Shown here: piece by piece, positions 1 through 19,772 of the stretch
Layout: the number at the start of each line of letters is the position of its first letter
Position numbering within the stretch: position 1 is the first letter of the stretch
Assembly (NCBI RefSeq): GCF_001649575.2
Contig: NC_051430.1
Span: 18,097,927-18,161,926, forward strand
Source of the DNA: Kryptolebias marmoratus
Lineage: Eukaryota > Chordata > Actinopteri > Cyprinodontiformes > Rivulidae
Reading direction: 5' to 3'
Length of the DNA: 64,000 bases
Notes under the pieces: generated by a model
Databases searched by the model: none
What the model was told of the DNA's origin: nothing
What the model saw: the letters and a program-made list of their open reading frames with translations, nothing else
Translations under genes and position numbers: made by a program

Positions 1-424
1 ATTTTCATTTGTTGTCATTTGTAATCATCAAAATTAAACGAAATAAACATTTGAAATATATGAGTTTGTATGTAATGTATGAATATAATATACAAGTTTC
101 ACTTTTTAAATGGAATTACTGAAATCAATCTACTTTTTCATGATATTCTAATTTCATGACCAGCACCTGTATATAGGTTTCCTCTGAGTGCTCTGGGTTT
201 GTCTTAGCCCCAGAAAACAGATCGTTCTGTGATTCAGTTTGTTGTAGTTGTGACAGCGAGTGTTCATCTGTTTTAGTTATGTGATGGGATTTGCTTTCCC
301 TGTGCCCTTGCAGAAAATAAAGCAGTGTATCTGTCGGTGCCTTGATAAAAAAATTATAGACTTATAAACAAGGGCTGATTAAAAACTGCAGCATTTTCTC
401 TCCTTGTTGTCCTCTTGTTCTCAG
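1..424 (+). other. myo1h: Intron of myo1h (left edge of window)
   Basis: No coding exon is seen here. The stretch is AT-rich and ends in an acceptor (tctcag, with the exon beginning at 425). Exons for the N-terminal part of the motor domain must lie to the left of the window. Confidence 0.7.
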
Positions 425-3400
425 TTTTGAGCAATTCTGCATAAACTACTGCAACGAGAAGCTGCAGCAGCTTTTTATCCAGCTGACGCTCAAAGCTGAG
501 CAGGAAGAATATGAAGCAGAAGGAATTGAGGTAAAAGAAGGACTAAGAGATTATTTAATCTTAATGTTCATTTGCTTTAATGTGAGTTAAATTGGAAATT
601 GTTTTATTCCAAGTGGGAACCAGTTCAGTTTTTTAACAACAAGATCATCTGTGACCTGGTTGAGGAGAAGCACAGAGGAATCATTTCAATACTGGTATGT
701 ACTTCAAAGCCATTTATTCAGTGATTTATACACACACACACACACAACTGTTAATGTTTATTCTGCAGGATGAGGAGTGTCTCCGGCCAGGTGATGCCAC
801 AGATCTCACCTTCCTGGAAAGGTTGGAGGAAAAGATGGGAAATCACCCCCACTTTGTCACGTGAGTTAAACCTTTGTGTTTGTATGGTGTTGAAACTGTG
901 AGTTAATTTACCACTGAAAGCATTCTAAAAGCAGTTGAACAGTAATCACAAACATGCTTTTTTCTTATAATTTTAACTCATATTTTATATTGGATTTGTT
1001 CAATTCATTATGTATACATGGTGAGTCCAAATAATGGAGCACAACTTTAAGGTCAACATCCCAAGCCTCTCGCTCCCCGTTCTTCTTTCTGACTCCACCT
1101 TTTCGGCTGCAGGCACAAACTGGCTGATAAAATGATCCGTAAGACTCTGGAGAGGGGAGATTTCCGTCTGTTGCATTACGCTGGGGAGGTCACCTACTGT
1201 GTTGTGGGTAAAAGAAACTAAAATATAGGCCCTTTTACTCAAACTTCAACCATATATCAAAATAACTGAATTGTAATTTGGCAGTTCTGTGACTCAGTTT
1301 GCTGCTTCTTCTTCTTTTTTATGTTGGAGGTTTTCTGGACAAAAACAATGACCTGTTATACAGAAACATTAAAGATGTAAGTCTACTGTTTTGTACTCAG
1401 AATTCATTAATAATGTGGGCTTATTGTAATTTGTTATTTGACAAATCCATATTAATGTTTCAACCCTCATCTTCTTGTAGCTGGTGTGTAGGTCAAAAAA
1501 TGCTATAGTCAGTGAGTGCTTCTCCAGCATGGATCTAGACAACAAGAAAAGACCAGAAACAGTAAGTTAATCCACATTCAGCTCCTCACATCCCTTAACT
1601 GTAACATCTACTTTTATAATTCATTTATGACCAAGCACAGTTTTAAAGATCAGTTTCAGAGTTTTATATTTTTTTTATCAGCACATTCACAGTCTGTGAG
1701 CTGCTGTGGGATTTGACCCTCAGTTTGTCTCTGCAGGTAGCCACCCAGTTCAAGAGCAGCCTGCTGAAGCTGACAGAGATGCTCATGGCTAAAGAGGCCT
1801 GGTACATACGCTGCCTGAAATCTAATGAGTCCAAGCAGCAAGGTACATCAGCTGAGAGAAGGTTAATGGTAACAAAAAAAAAAAAAAGAAAGAATTTGAC
1901 TAAATCAAATGTATAGACTGGGCCTGTTTGACTGTCCCACATTTGTAGGCCACTTTGATGAGGCCCTGATCAGACACCAGGTGAAGTACCTGGGCCTGAT
2001 GGAGCACCTCAGAGTCCGACGAGCTGGTTTTGCTTATCGACGTAAATATGAGGACTTCTTAAAGAGGTACTGGAAGCCCGTGGCTTTTCACCTGAATGTA
2101 TGATTGATTTTTTTTTCTTCAGAGATAAAAACTGGCTGTGTGGGTTATTTGGGTCATTTTGCAGATACAAACCTCTGTGCCCTGCCACCTGGCCTCACTG
2201 GAGGGGACTGCCTGCTGACGGTGTCGAGCTGCTGGCTCAGCATCTGGGCTACCTGCCTGATGAGTACAAAATGGGACGGTGAGGATAATTTTTATACTTC
2301 GAAAGGGCAAATGCACTTTCACACCAGTAATGACACAGAATAACAGCTCCTAATTTGATTTGTATAGAACCAAAATCTTCATTCGTCATCCCAGGACGCT
2401 TTATGCCACAGAAGATGCTTATGAGAAGTGCAAACACGAACTGGGTGCGTTTAAATTAAATCTTAAAGGCCTTTATCATCACCATTTAGTAATTTAGTTT
2501 TTCAATTTTGTGTTTTGCAGCAACACGACTCCAGGCCAAGTACAAAGGATACAAAGCAAAGGGGGAGTTCAGAAAACAGAAGGAAGCAGGTAAATATACG
2601 ACATACACCCATGCCTGCAGGTGTTTTAGGTTTTTAGAGCATTTTATTTTCTTCTTTTCTCTCAAAATATTACCATTATTATGATATTTTAAAACAAGGC
2701 CTAAAAGTAAATGAAGAGAACTTTAATAAGCTAATTAACTAACTTATTTAATTGAGGAAATCATCACATTTTGGTGTGAAACTCTTGTGAATTTGTACCC
2801 ACATCCTAACATTTCTGCTAACTATCAGCATTAAAATGTTTTTTTACCACTCCTCTGCACAGAACAACTTTAGCGCTGGGATCTTGTTTTCTTCTCATGA
2901 ATAAACTCTTAGGTTGTTCCACACCAAGCCTCTGATATTTGTCTTTCAAAAAAGAAAGAAAAACAAAAAAAGTCAAAGTATCTGGCTGTTGTGATTCAGT
3001 CCACATCCAGATATTTTAACATTTTCCTTTATAATGCCTTCAAATAACTTAGAAGTCATTATTCCAGTAATGATAAAAAATAACTATGATACTACCACCA
3101 CCATGTTTTACAGATAAAGTAAGGTTCTTATGCCTGAAAGCAGTTTTACTTTATTCAGATATAACACATCATTTAAATTTAAAGAGAATTTTATTTTTAA
3201 GTGTCAGCAAAACATTTTTTGTCAACATTTGTCTTTATGTCCAGGTTACTATAGATGGGTGGAAATGAAAGTTTTTAGAAGCAGTGGCTTTGACCAACAG
3301 ATTATTGTTTTTAAATTCTTGTGATGTGGGTTTATAAAAAAATAACATAATTTATTATAAAAGACTTATTGTTTTGTTTTATTAAAAACTTGGATGGATG

Positions 3401-5524
3401 GATGGATGGATGGAGTAAATCTTGTTATGTTTTGGTCACACAACCTGTCCATTTTTACGTCCTTAGCCACTAAGATTGAAACTTGTTGGCGAGGAGCTCA
3501 GGCGAGGAAGGAAAAAGAGAAAAGGGCCTGGGCCGTAAAAGTCATCAAGAAGTGAGCAAGAAGATCAAAGTCCCAAATTATTACATATTCATATTCACAT
3601 TCGTCTGTAGAATTGTTTCCTTGTGATCAAGTACTATTTTTTTACCATGTATTTCAGATTCATCAAAGCTTACATAAACAGAGGGCAATTAAAAACCACA
3701 GATAACTCTGAGTATCTGGCCTTTGTGAGGCAAAGTTACTTAAACAGACTGAAAAACAACCTGCCAGTGACTGTTCTGGATAAAACCACCTGGCTAACTC
3801 CTCCAGCTGTGATGACAGAGGTACGTCAACGCCTAGTAATAACCTAGGCAGTACTTTGACTCTGTGAATGACTTTAGTGTTTTCATAGGCATCAGAGGTG
3901 CTGCGTAAGCTTCACTACCGTCTGATGGTGCGGAAGTATGTGAGAGGAATCACACCTCAGAGGAAAGCTCAGGTAAGAAGCATCAAAGACATGATGCAAA
4001 CTGGAAAACTGCTTTTCTTTTGTAGTAATCAAGCTATTATTTTCCATTCTCTCGTTCTACAGCTTCAGCTGAAGTTTATTACAAGCTGTATCTTCAAAGG
4101 CAAAAAGGAAAGTTATCCACAGAGCATCGCGCAGCCTTTTGCGAACACGAGAATCGGTGAGTCTCGGACAAAATCACACAATGTCATTTTAGTTTTGAAC
4201 AGTTAAGATGACATAATTTACTACCTCTAGGTGACCAGGAGATAAACATGAGGGTTCTCAGTATGATCCGCAATGAGCACATTAAGGTAATAAAATAGGA
4301 AGATCGCTAATTTCAGCATCACTTCAACCAGCACTCACTGTTCTGTGTTTCTGTAGTACAGCGTTCCGGTGATTAAATATGACAGGAACGGCTTCAAACT
4401 GAGGCCAAGGCAGCTCATCCTCACTCAGACTGCTGCCTATGTGGTAGATGAGGCCAAAATCAAACAGAGAGTTCCTTACACCTCTCTCAAAGGTCAGTCA
4501 ATGAAGATCAACGAAATTTCAAATAGTGGTCATCAAAAGTGAATCTTGTGCTAATTTATTTTTATTTTTTTCCTGACTTGTTGCAGGGGTTTCTGTCAGT
4601 AACTTAACTGATGGCCTCATTGTATTTCACATAACACGCGAAGACCCCAAACAAAAGGTAAGCCCTCCTTTTATATGCTGTGGATTTCGGCACAATTGTC
4701 ACATTCATTTGTTGTGTTCATAGAAACGAAAAAATGTCTTACAGTTTTGAAGGGTGTCAAAGCAGCTTCGGCCCAAAGTTCCACCATCAACTTTGGGTTT
4801 TCTCGTTTCACAAAAATCCCATTGATTGCCATTGTTTTTTCTTACACATTTTGTCTGCGTCATACAACATACAGACAACCTAAAGACATAACGCACTATT
4901 TCCAATCAAGCCACATGTTCTGATGTATAATTTACATGTTTTATTTCAAAGCTGTGCAACAAAAAACAGGATAATTATGAAGTAAGAACGATGCTTCACA
5001 GCTTGTGCGTTGGCGCCCTTAATCAAATTTGGTGCAAATAAATCGAAGGGATAAAAAAGTGTTCGTTTGTTGGTGTCCTTACATTTAGTCTGCATTTCCC
5101 TCTGCTGGTTTCAGGGAGATCTGATAATGCAGTGTGAGCACTTGTTCGAGTGTCTGACCCAACTTAGCGTCATCGCTAACAAACAGAATGCTATCAAGGT
5201 GGTTCAGGGCAGGTGAGTTAGAGCTCTAAATATTAAAGGCTCAACTTCAGTACAGACAAATTGATTAAAAACGTATTTCTTTTACATTATGTTTCAGCAT
5301 CAAAGTTGAAATCCAGCCAGGAAAAGAGACGGCAGTGGACTTTAGCACTGGACAGGAGCCAATGGCGTACAAAGCCAAGAATGGACACCTCATGGTGGTG
5401 AGTTCAGGCGGGTAATGAAGCAAATGGGCTGATGGGATGCTTAACGATCCCATTAAGGAAAGAGACACCGCATGAATCAGACTGTTTGTCCCCGCAGGTC
5501 GCCACTCGTACGAGGACACGGTAA
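425..5524 (+). CDS. myo1h: Unconventional myosin-Ih, 3' part (end of motor, IQ motifs, TH1 tail)
   Basis: Class I myosin, an actin-based motor with a lipid-binding tail. Twenty-one exons are in phase and give the last 632 residues: 425-530, 614-694, 769-860, 1113-1207, 1330-1376, 1481-1561, 1737-1842, 1949-2066, 2165-2278, 2368-2444, 2521-2589, 3467-3551, 3658-3820, 3889-3972, 4063-4156, 4231-4286, 4357-4492, 4587-4657, 5115-5212, 5298-5397, 5498-5524. The first exon encodes the relay-helix motif [24 protein letters not shown] follows in 1737-1842, and the motor ends near 2444. IQ-type calmodulin-binding motifs lie in 2521-2589 and 3467-3551, followed by the basic TH1 tail and a short ATRTRTR C-terminus. 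It is the 3' neighbour of kctd10, as in human, which favours MYO1H over the close paralogue MYO1C. The N-terminal motor, including the P-loop, lies outside the window. No frame break is seen. Confidence 0.93.
730..746. repeat. (CA)n microsatellite
   Basis: A run of about eight CA units in the myo1h intron, just upstream of the exon at 769. Confidence 0.9.
3391..3414. repeat. (TGGA)n microsatellite
   Basis: Six TGGA units in the large myo1h intron 2590-3466. The rest of that intron is AT-rich and featureless. Confidence 0.9.
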
Positions 5525-5849
5525 TGTGTGGGGGCCGAAGAAGAGACGCACAAGTGGCCCCTGCATATTTTATCTGGGGACCCTAAGGAGCGGATCGGTC
5601 TACAAAACACACACCTGAGACCAGAGACGGCAGCAGCTCGCAAGACATCCAGGATGAGCTTGCTTTATTAGAAACACACCGACTGTATCAAGAATTTAAT
5701 CAAAAGTTCATTTCAACTTATCGTTATAGTATTACAGTTTTTCTGTGCTTAAACAAAAGGTTTCACACTAGTATCACATGTAAGGTTGAAACTTCTGACA
5801 AGCTGAGAAACTCAAACTGCTTCAACAAAGTAGGTAATTCTGCTTTTGG

Positions 5850-5903
5850 AATAAAGCCATATGTATTATGATTTTGTATTTTCACTGATAATATGTGAAT
5901 AAA
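5850..5903 (+). terminator. myo1h: myo1h polyadenylation signals
   Basis: AATAAA occurs at 5850-5855 and again at 5898-5903, about 330-380 bases after the stop codon. Either could direct 3' end formation; the second is followed by an A-rich stretch. The opposing kctd10 signal lies at 5933-5938. Confidence 0.6.
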
Positions 5904-5932
5904 AAAAACAAACAAAATATTGTTTGTAGAAA

Positions 5933-5938
5933 TTTATT
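5933..5938 (-). terminator. kctd10: kctd10 polyadenylation signal
   Basis: TTTATT on the + strand is AATAAA on the - strand. It lies about 970 bases downstream of the kctd10 stop codon and faces the myo1h signals about 35 bases away, so the two transcripts probably meet or slightly overlap. Confidence 0.55.
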
Positions 5939-6908
5939 TGTGATAAAGTGTATATAAATATAAAACATTTAAGTTTATTTTTGTACAACAGACCTACAAG
6001 AACTGCAACTGTTAGACATTTCAACTTAAACCTATAGTGTGCAAACAGTACAATCTCAGATGAATGCAGTGATGAAGGACAGGCCTAATTTGCCTCCCTG
6101 TTAAGAGCTTGTAGACAGGGTTCCCCTTCCTGGAACTGAGGTCTCCAATTACAGTCATTCACTTTAACCTCAGCAGACATCATTCTATCAGCCTGGTACA
6201 TTTAACACTTCAGGTCACAGATTAAATTCCCTCCACTTACATAAAAGGATTTGTTTAATGGAGTGAAGAGAAACACGTCAATGGTAAAACTTAAAAACAG
6301 ACCAAGCACTACAGTGAAATATTCCTTCCTTCTGTGGTGTCCTAACTACATAGAATTACATTTTAGATTAATTTTCAGCAGGCTACACACAGCCACGGTA
6401 ACATCTAGGAGTAAAATACTGCCACCATGTGACCGCATTGTGTAAAACACCCGTTTCATCCACTGATGGCATCAAAGTGGACTTGTCAGAACCACAGTGA
6501 GAAAAAGATCATTTTCAGCTGATTTTAAGGTTTGATTTTTGTTCTTCTGTATTTCATGTAGAAGGCAGGACCTTTACATAACATATACTGAGAATTCTTT
6601 TTCCTTTTCGCTCCAAACACAATGATTAAACTGGTTGCCTGTTGTGCTGAACGCAAACTTCTCTAGTAGTTATTTTGGCTTACAAAAAGAAAACAATACA
6701 GCCTGAGTGCTTAACGAATAAGACAAGAAGAAACAAAAACACACAGTTACTTAAGTACTACACACTCATCTTACAGTGGTCTCCTAGAAAAGCTGGTAAC
6801 AGTTGGGAAGGCAAAGAGACGGGTGCTGGGTGTTGTAAGGCACAAGCATGGTGCAGAGACTGTCCAGGGTCAGAGAAACAGGCAGCTGGGTCACAGGAGA
6901 GAGAGAGG
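5939..6908 (-). other. kctd10: kctd10 3' untranslated region
   Basis: The interval between the kctd10 stop codon at 6909 and the likely polyadenylation signal contains only short chance reading frames. I see no repeat or second gene in it. Confidence 0.6.
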
Positions 6909-9698
6909 TCACTGGTGGTGGTGTGTGCGGTCATCGGGTCGTTTGATATGAATCCGTCGAAAGCGCTCATTTCGTTCTCGCTCCTCTTCCTCGTCCAGAC
7001 GATTAGATCGCCCCGCAGCGCCACCTGTAGCTTCTAGCAGAGCATTGTCTGGACCCCGATCGTCTTGAGACTCATACAGAAGGATGTTGAGGGTCTCCTC
7101 ATAGATTCGTGCCTCAGGGAACTCAACCTAAGAGTTTCACAAGAAATGAAGAGAGAGTCGTTCAGAAAACTGTAGCTCTTTGAATAAACAAAATAAATAA
7201 ATAAGAGTGCTCTAAATGCATGCTTACCTTGGTCTGCTTCTTTTCTGTGGCATAAACAATGGAAGTGCAACACACTTCAGCAATCTTACGACCCTGGCCA
7301 TAAAATGACCAACAACAAATCTCATCTCCAATCACATCTTTGATGAACAGTACTCGACCATTGAACCGCAACGACAGCTTGTCAAACAGTTCAATATTTT
7401 TTAGCATGTTGTCATCAGAATTGCTGGATGAAAGAAAAAGAAAAAAAAAAGTGTAAAATGTTCATTTATTAGCACTTTTTTAAAATTATAAATGCTATAT
7501 CCTGTAATCAGATGGAGGAAATTCACCTGGTATATGAATATTTGTTGTTGCTTCTGTTACACAGAAGTTTCACAGTAGGCTGTTAAAACAACAAAGTTTC
7601 TATATCACAAAAACATCTTTGTGGCAAATTTATCTTTATACTGAAACACAAATTAGGCACATTTTATGAAAAAAACAAAAAACAAACAAGACATACCTTA
7701 TTTGAGGTTGCAATGAGTCTCTGCTCTTCTTTAGACGATGTCATGAGAGGCACTTTGCAAAGGGGTTCATATCTTACTTTATTCTGAAAAAAGGTTTTTA
7801 CATTTATTATTATTATTTTAAACTAACTGTATTTAGCATGAAAAGAAATGTCACTGTTGTACAATAAATAATCTTGTACAGAGTAGTACCAAGATCATGA
7901 AAAAAGCAGCTCACCTTCATTTTTCTCATGTTGTTAAATAATAATTTTAGATAGTAGATATTTTTAAAATGAAAGGTAAAGATTTTAAATATATATATAT
8001 CTATAGGCATTTTAACTTAACCTTAATTAAATACTTAAGCTGAAAAGGAACATTTAAGTATTCAGAATATTTGCCAAAGAAATCAATTGTTTACCTGCAG
8101 GGCAGCTGTACACTCATCAGCCAGGCCCTGGACCAGATAATACTTGGCCTCAGCCAGAAGCTCCTCAGTTTCCCTGCGGCTGTCCGGGAGTGGGACTGCT
8201 CCATCTCTAAGGTAGTTGAGGATCGTTCCAAAGTGTTTCCCACAGCGATCAATCAAGATCCAACCTAAAGATAAGACACGATTAGCAGCTATAAATGGAA
8301 ACAATCCAATCAAAAGCAGCAGTGGTTAACACTACTTAAATTTTACATCCACAGCTCACCTTCACTATCTGTGAGCACCTCCATCCTGCCACTGAACATA
8401 GCTTTGAGCATTGTGTCCTGCTTGGTAAGTGTCTGCATTGTAGTGTAATACAGCGCTCCGCCCACATTTAGTTTCACATACTTGGAGCTGGGGCTGGAGC
8501 CTTTGAAAGATGTAGTCCGTGTTGTAGCTGCTGGCACAGCCGTGCTCACCACACTTTCGCCTGACATCTCTTCCTGGAGCAACACAAAACAAAACAAAGT
8601 GACAAATGGATCTCACTAAATGGTCCATCTCATGGTTCGCCTCAGTTTAAACTCTGATACACAATTTCCAGCATAAATCCTAGTTATTACGCTTGCTTGC
8701 TTGCAAGTCAGGTTTCCAAAGTTACTTCACGAAGTGGAGAAGAGCAGAGCAATTAATATATCCCCCACCCCCACCAAGTACTCTAGTTAAATGTACCTGT
8801 TGTCTTGCATTATTGTGTTGATCCGTTAAAAGGTTTGTTTTTTGGGTAGATTCTCAGTCATCCAGGACATGGCTAAAATTAGGAGTTTTTTTTTTTTAAA
8901 CAGCAATCAGGTTTCTTATTTGATGAAGATGTTGTACTTCTGATCAGTGATTTCGCAATTCAAACCAAACTGTGTGGAGTAGGACGCCTTTAAATTGCAT
9001 GAAAGCCTTAACATAATCTTTAAAAGTATGCTTCCTCTTTTTTGTTTTTTGCTTAGTAAATTGACTGGAGAGGACAACTCCTGTGAGTACTACCTGCTCC
9101 TGTGAGACACTTCCTACCATACCCATCCATACCATGCTCATCTCTTCTCTTACACAGTTCCAACCTTAAACTTTTTCAAATTCCAACCTTTGTCAGAGCT
9201 TCAAAACATTCTTTTTCTATAACTTTGGATATTCAACATTATTTCCTAAATATTTTTTTAATTCATTGATATTATCCAGCGATCCCTAGCCCTATTTTTT
9301 TTAACCAAAATCTAAGCAGAGTAAATTACATATTAGATTAAAGTACTACAATGGGGCGCTGGTAACTTCGGATTTCGCAGTTTGATCAAGTAAAGGAGTG
9401 TATAAAGAAAATATAGAGTTTTACAACGTGAAGGCTATCAATTACACGGGAGAAAAACTATGTTTCTGCTATGTTTGAATAAAGTTTATAGATTTTTATA
9501 ACACAAATCCGTAATTAGTATTTCAATAGCCACCATGGGCCTAGAAAGCTAATTAGCATAAACCATTGTTGCCGATCATGTTCTATTGCAAGTAAATGAC
9601 TGACTATTACAGCATAAGGTGATAAAAATAACTATTTTAAATAATGTAATTAACAGGCCGATATTTTGCCATTGAGTTAAAAGACATATACTTACCAT
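6909..9698 (-). CDS. kctd10: BTB/POZ domain protein KCTD10 (BACURD3)
   Basis: Adaptor of CUL3 RING ubiquitin ligases; the family is known for targeting RhoA/RhoB-type GTPases and for cardiovascular development. Seven coding exons on the minus strand (transcript order): 9696-9698 (ATG only), 8360-8573, 8095-8264, 7697-7783, 7527-7579, 7228-7423, 6909-7127. They sum to 942 bases, i.e. 313 aa plus stop, which is the human length as I recall it. The protein starts [17 protein letters not shown]. The BTB/T1-type fold (about residues 30-130) contains [15 protein letters not shown] and [20 protein letters not shown], and the end reads [16 protein letters not shown]. The first coding exon contributes only the initiator ATG; the next exon begins GAAGAGATG, so a second in-frame Met lies three codons on. 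Intron 1 (8574-9695) holds nothing recognisable. It is divergent from ube3b and convergent with myo1h. Confidence 0.96.
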
Positions 9699-10500
9699 AG
9701 AATCAACAGCACACTCCGTAGAAGCAGCTTGCTAACGCCAGCCAGCTAACAACCACTTCCTTCCGCTGATCGCTGCGCAGTTACAAAAATGACGTCAACC
9801 GTTCCTAACGCGGTTTAAAGAGACAGATAGCAATATTTAGTGAACTTTGTAGTGTTTTTCTACTAAGAGTACATCAGAAAACAAATATTTATGGACCAAT
9901 TCACTTTCACACAATTAAAGAACCACCGTAATTGATCAAAACGGTTTTATTTTACTTTAGACTGAACGTTTCCGCTAATCAAGGAGTAACAGTGAAATAG
10001 GTCCCCCCTTCACCGCCCACCCACTGATGTGCCCACCCAACACGTTAAATTGAATCTATATTCGACACAAACCCCCATCAAAAGTCACTGTTATTACTAC
10101 ACAAAACATCGATCAATTGGCTAGTCCCACACTTGCTATTATTGTGAAGTTTTGTATCGCAACTTGTTCGTGAACATTATTGTTACCCGGAATCATTTAA
10201 TGCGACACAAGGGATTAATGGCTGCAGTCAATGTAGGCTTCTCATCTCATTGTTTACATTTCAAAGCGGTGTGTTCCCTGCGTTAGAAAACCTGACATCG
10301 ATACGGGAATTAACATCACCCCAACATAATGCTTAATATCTCTAAATGTATGTAAAATATTAACATATAGTTAGCATCAAGCCGACAAGTTGCGAAGTAG
10401 TCCCCGTGTGAGCTAACCATCGCTGCTTGCTTTATCTTCACTCTGTCGTTACTTGCTTTACAAGATGCCAAGTTAGTCCTCTTATTATTTGTCCTTCCTC
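9699..10500. promoter_or_regulatory. Divergent promoter region of kctd10 and ube3b
   Basis: The two genes are head to head, with about 1.1 kb between their start codons. The stretch has no coding potential. A palindromic CRE lies near the kctd10 side. Transcription start sites cannot be fixed from sequence; the kctd10 leader probably starts near 9700-9800, and the ube3b leader ends in a noncoding exon at 10592. Confidence 0.55.
9790..9797. promoter_or_regulatory. Full palindromic CRE (TGACGTCA)
   Basis: Exact consensus for CREB/ATF factors, about 92 bases upstream of the kctd10 ATG. It is a plausible proximal promoter element of kctd10, and possibly of ube3b on the other strand. Confidence 0.5.
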
Positions 10501-10592
10501 CTGTTTGGATGTCACGGACAGACAAATGATTAAGAAGGTATAGCGTCAGGTGAGCCTAAAGGCCAGACAAAATCTTCCCGTCAGTGTCACAG
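10501..10592 (+). other. ube3b: Probable 5' noncoding exon of ube3b
   Basis: A strong splice donor (CACAG then gtaagt) ends at 10592. The next acceptor (ccacctctag) at 10773 precedes the ATG exon, giving a short 180-base intron that contains a T12/G10 homopolymer tract at about 10738-10759. The left edge of this exon is a guess. Confidence 0.45.
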
Positions 10593-10782
10593 GTAAGTTT
10601 CCGAATAGATTCAAATAAACAACATTATCCAACTTTTTGAGATGTAAAAAAAAACAGATATCGACAGTGACGCTATTTTAAAAACGACCATTAATGCCAT
10701 TGTACAGATTTCAGAAGCACTAAGTGATTTGCATTCTTTTTTTTTTTTTGGGGGGGGGGTACCCCACCTCTAGGGTGAAAAA

Positions 10783-17321
<6,539 letters not shown>

Positions 17322-19500
17322 CTCTTGCTGCATTTGGCTAATCTGCACAGGAGGCTTGTGTTACAACAGCGAGAACCAAGCAAGAGGCTCAGTTTACCTG
17401 GACTGCAGCCATCAGTCTAATAAACGGGGGGAATCAAGAAAGACACTGATAGTCTTCTTTTGCTCTTCTTGAGCTCCGATGGAGTGAAAACTACTGAATC
17501 TCCCCAAGCAAAAAGGATACAGCTCCTGCAACACAGTTTATTTTTAACCCCCCCGCCTCATCTTATTTAAAGTGAATATATCACATATAGATATACAATG
17601 GTTAGATCTTTGTTTCTCAGGCTTAACAGAATCATTCTTGGATCTAACGCCACCCTTTGAAGAGAACTGGAAAGCAATACAGACGCAGAGCAAGCCATTA
17701 GACACATTATTGACACGCTCAAGTATAACTGTACGAGGCATTAATACACGGATAAGTTTGGATTCCATCATCCGGGCAACTTTAAGCAAATATTGAATGA
17801 GTATTTAAACATTTTTCTGAAAAAAAAGCATCTTTTACTAAAGAAGACAAAGTCATTTATTTAACCTTTTTGAAGGAGAGTTGGCTCAGAAAAAGGGTCC
17901 TGCAACTTTAACCTTGTGTCCCATTTTGAGGAAGTGCATTTGACCTCCCTGTTGCAGTAACCCACAGGACATCAGCCTTCTGATTTTAATATTCTCTTGA
18001 GGTTTGGGAAAATATCCTTGGCCTCAGTTATGTTGACGGAGTAAGAAACATTTTTAAAAAGTCTGATCACGCTATTGTTGGATATGAAGATGATGTCCTT
18101 GCTGTAGCATCAGTTACCTTTAAGAAAAAGAAAAAAAAAACAACAAAGAACTGGAACTGTTTTTATCAATATTTGCATCTGCAGAGTAGCACATATGATC
18201 CAGCTCTGCTCAACACTTTAAAAACATGGGGAGTTTGTGTATTTTAAGCTAGGAAACCATTCTGACTTCACCTCTGATTTAGTGCCTCATGTTTCGCCAT
18301 CACCCCTTTGCTATCACACGTGTGACCGTATTCCAGCTCCAACCAAGAACGGCATAAATTGGAAACAAAAGCCATAAAAAATGGGGACTGTGGTCTGGAC
18401 TTCATCTCTTAACAAGGCAAAGCGATAACTCAACCTCTGTACTATCACCACAGCAACCATGGACGGTTTAAGTTGATCTCTCGCTGATTTTTTGTGGACT
18501 TTTCAAGCCATGCGGAAAAAAACAACAACTTTGAGGTCTGGCAACCTTTTGAAATGATGTCATTGACTGACTGATTGGACGATGTTCCCTTGGAAACGTT
18601 GCACTTGTTTTTGGGGTTTGCGGCTGTTTGGAGGGGAAAGAAAGAGACAAGAAAGTGAATGTGACTTTAGAAGCCTAAATATTACTTTTAACAGGGTTCA
18701 GAACGGGAAAGAAGTTTGTTTTTACCAGACAAGGGACTGCAACTTTCCTTCAAAGAAAGTAAAAATAGCAAATCTTTATCAAGTTCTTTATTATGCAAAA
18801 AAAGGTTTTTTTTTGTTATGAATGAGTATGGATACTTTTGTTAGTAACTAATTTAACTAGTTATACAATGGCCACTAACGTGTGGAAACAGTTAAAAATG
18901 ATTTATAATGAAAATGCTATCATTACATATATATATGTATGAATAACGCTGGATATTATCTTCTATCTACTCATAAGAGTTTCAAATCTGACAAATCAGA
19001 GGAGGATCATACTTCGGTTTAGCACCTTTTTAGTCTTTACGAACAAGAATAGGAAACACTGCAAATGATTTTTTTTTTTTTTTACACACTACAGTGAGTA
19101 TGTATTGTGTAAGAGAGATGAAAGATACCTCAGATGCTTGTTTTATGTCTCTTATGAGCTCACTCATGTTTTAAAATGATGTCAAGAGTGGACTTTAATT
19201 GTTCCAGTGGACCGCTAACGCTGGCTTTGACTTTCCAATCTTTTAGTACAAGAAACAATAAAAATGAACTTAAAAAATGTTCCCATTCTTCCTGTGAAAA
19301 TATAATCTCTCTGTGTGTCTTTGAAATTGGCTGCTCAAGAATCTTAAGTGTTTTGAAAAGACTCGTGCAAGATTTATCTACATGTAAAATACACTCTTTT
19401 TATGCCATCCTGTAATGTTAAATCAAGTATTATAAAAATCATTTAACTCATTACCGCAAAGCGGGCATTTTATTCTTTCCAGCTTCAATAAATTATTAAT
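17322..19500 (+). other. ube3b: ube3b 3' untranslated region
   Basis: There is no reading frame of note. AATAAA occurs at 19487-19492, close to where the AT-rich tail ends, and other AATAAA hexamers near 17420 and 19256 could give shorter forms. The alternative is that the UTR is short and the remainder is intergenic. Confidence 0.45.
19487..19492 (+). terminator. ube3b: Candidate distal ube3b polyadenylation signal
   Basis: AATAAA, the last such hexamer before the putative first exon of the next gene. Confidence 0.35.
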
Positions 19501-19772
19501 TAAAAACACCTGTTGAGTCCTGCCATGGAGCCACTGTGGATCTGAGACAGGCAAACTGGAGGTGGTGGAGTTTCATGTGTGCATTTTTCTGGGTTTCCTA
19601 ATTACCCTGCATGGATTATGGTGTAAATCTTGACTCAAAATTCTCTGAGCTCACTGCCGTGTTGTGTTGCTCTCCGTGAGGAGTTGAACGGGCCTCTTTG
19701 TGAGGATTTTTTTTTTTCACACCAGTGATCGCAGCTTTCCCTGCTGTTTCAGCCCGAACCTCAAAGACAACC

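Noticed and set aside
425..5524. Calling the myosin MYO1C
   Set aside because: MYO1C and MYO1H are close paralogues, but the adjoining kctd10-ube3b-mmab-mvk order is that of MYO1H.
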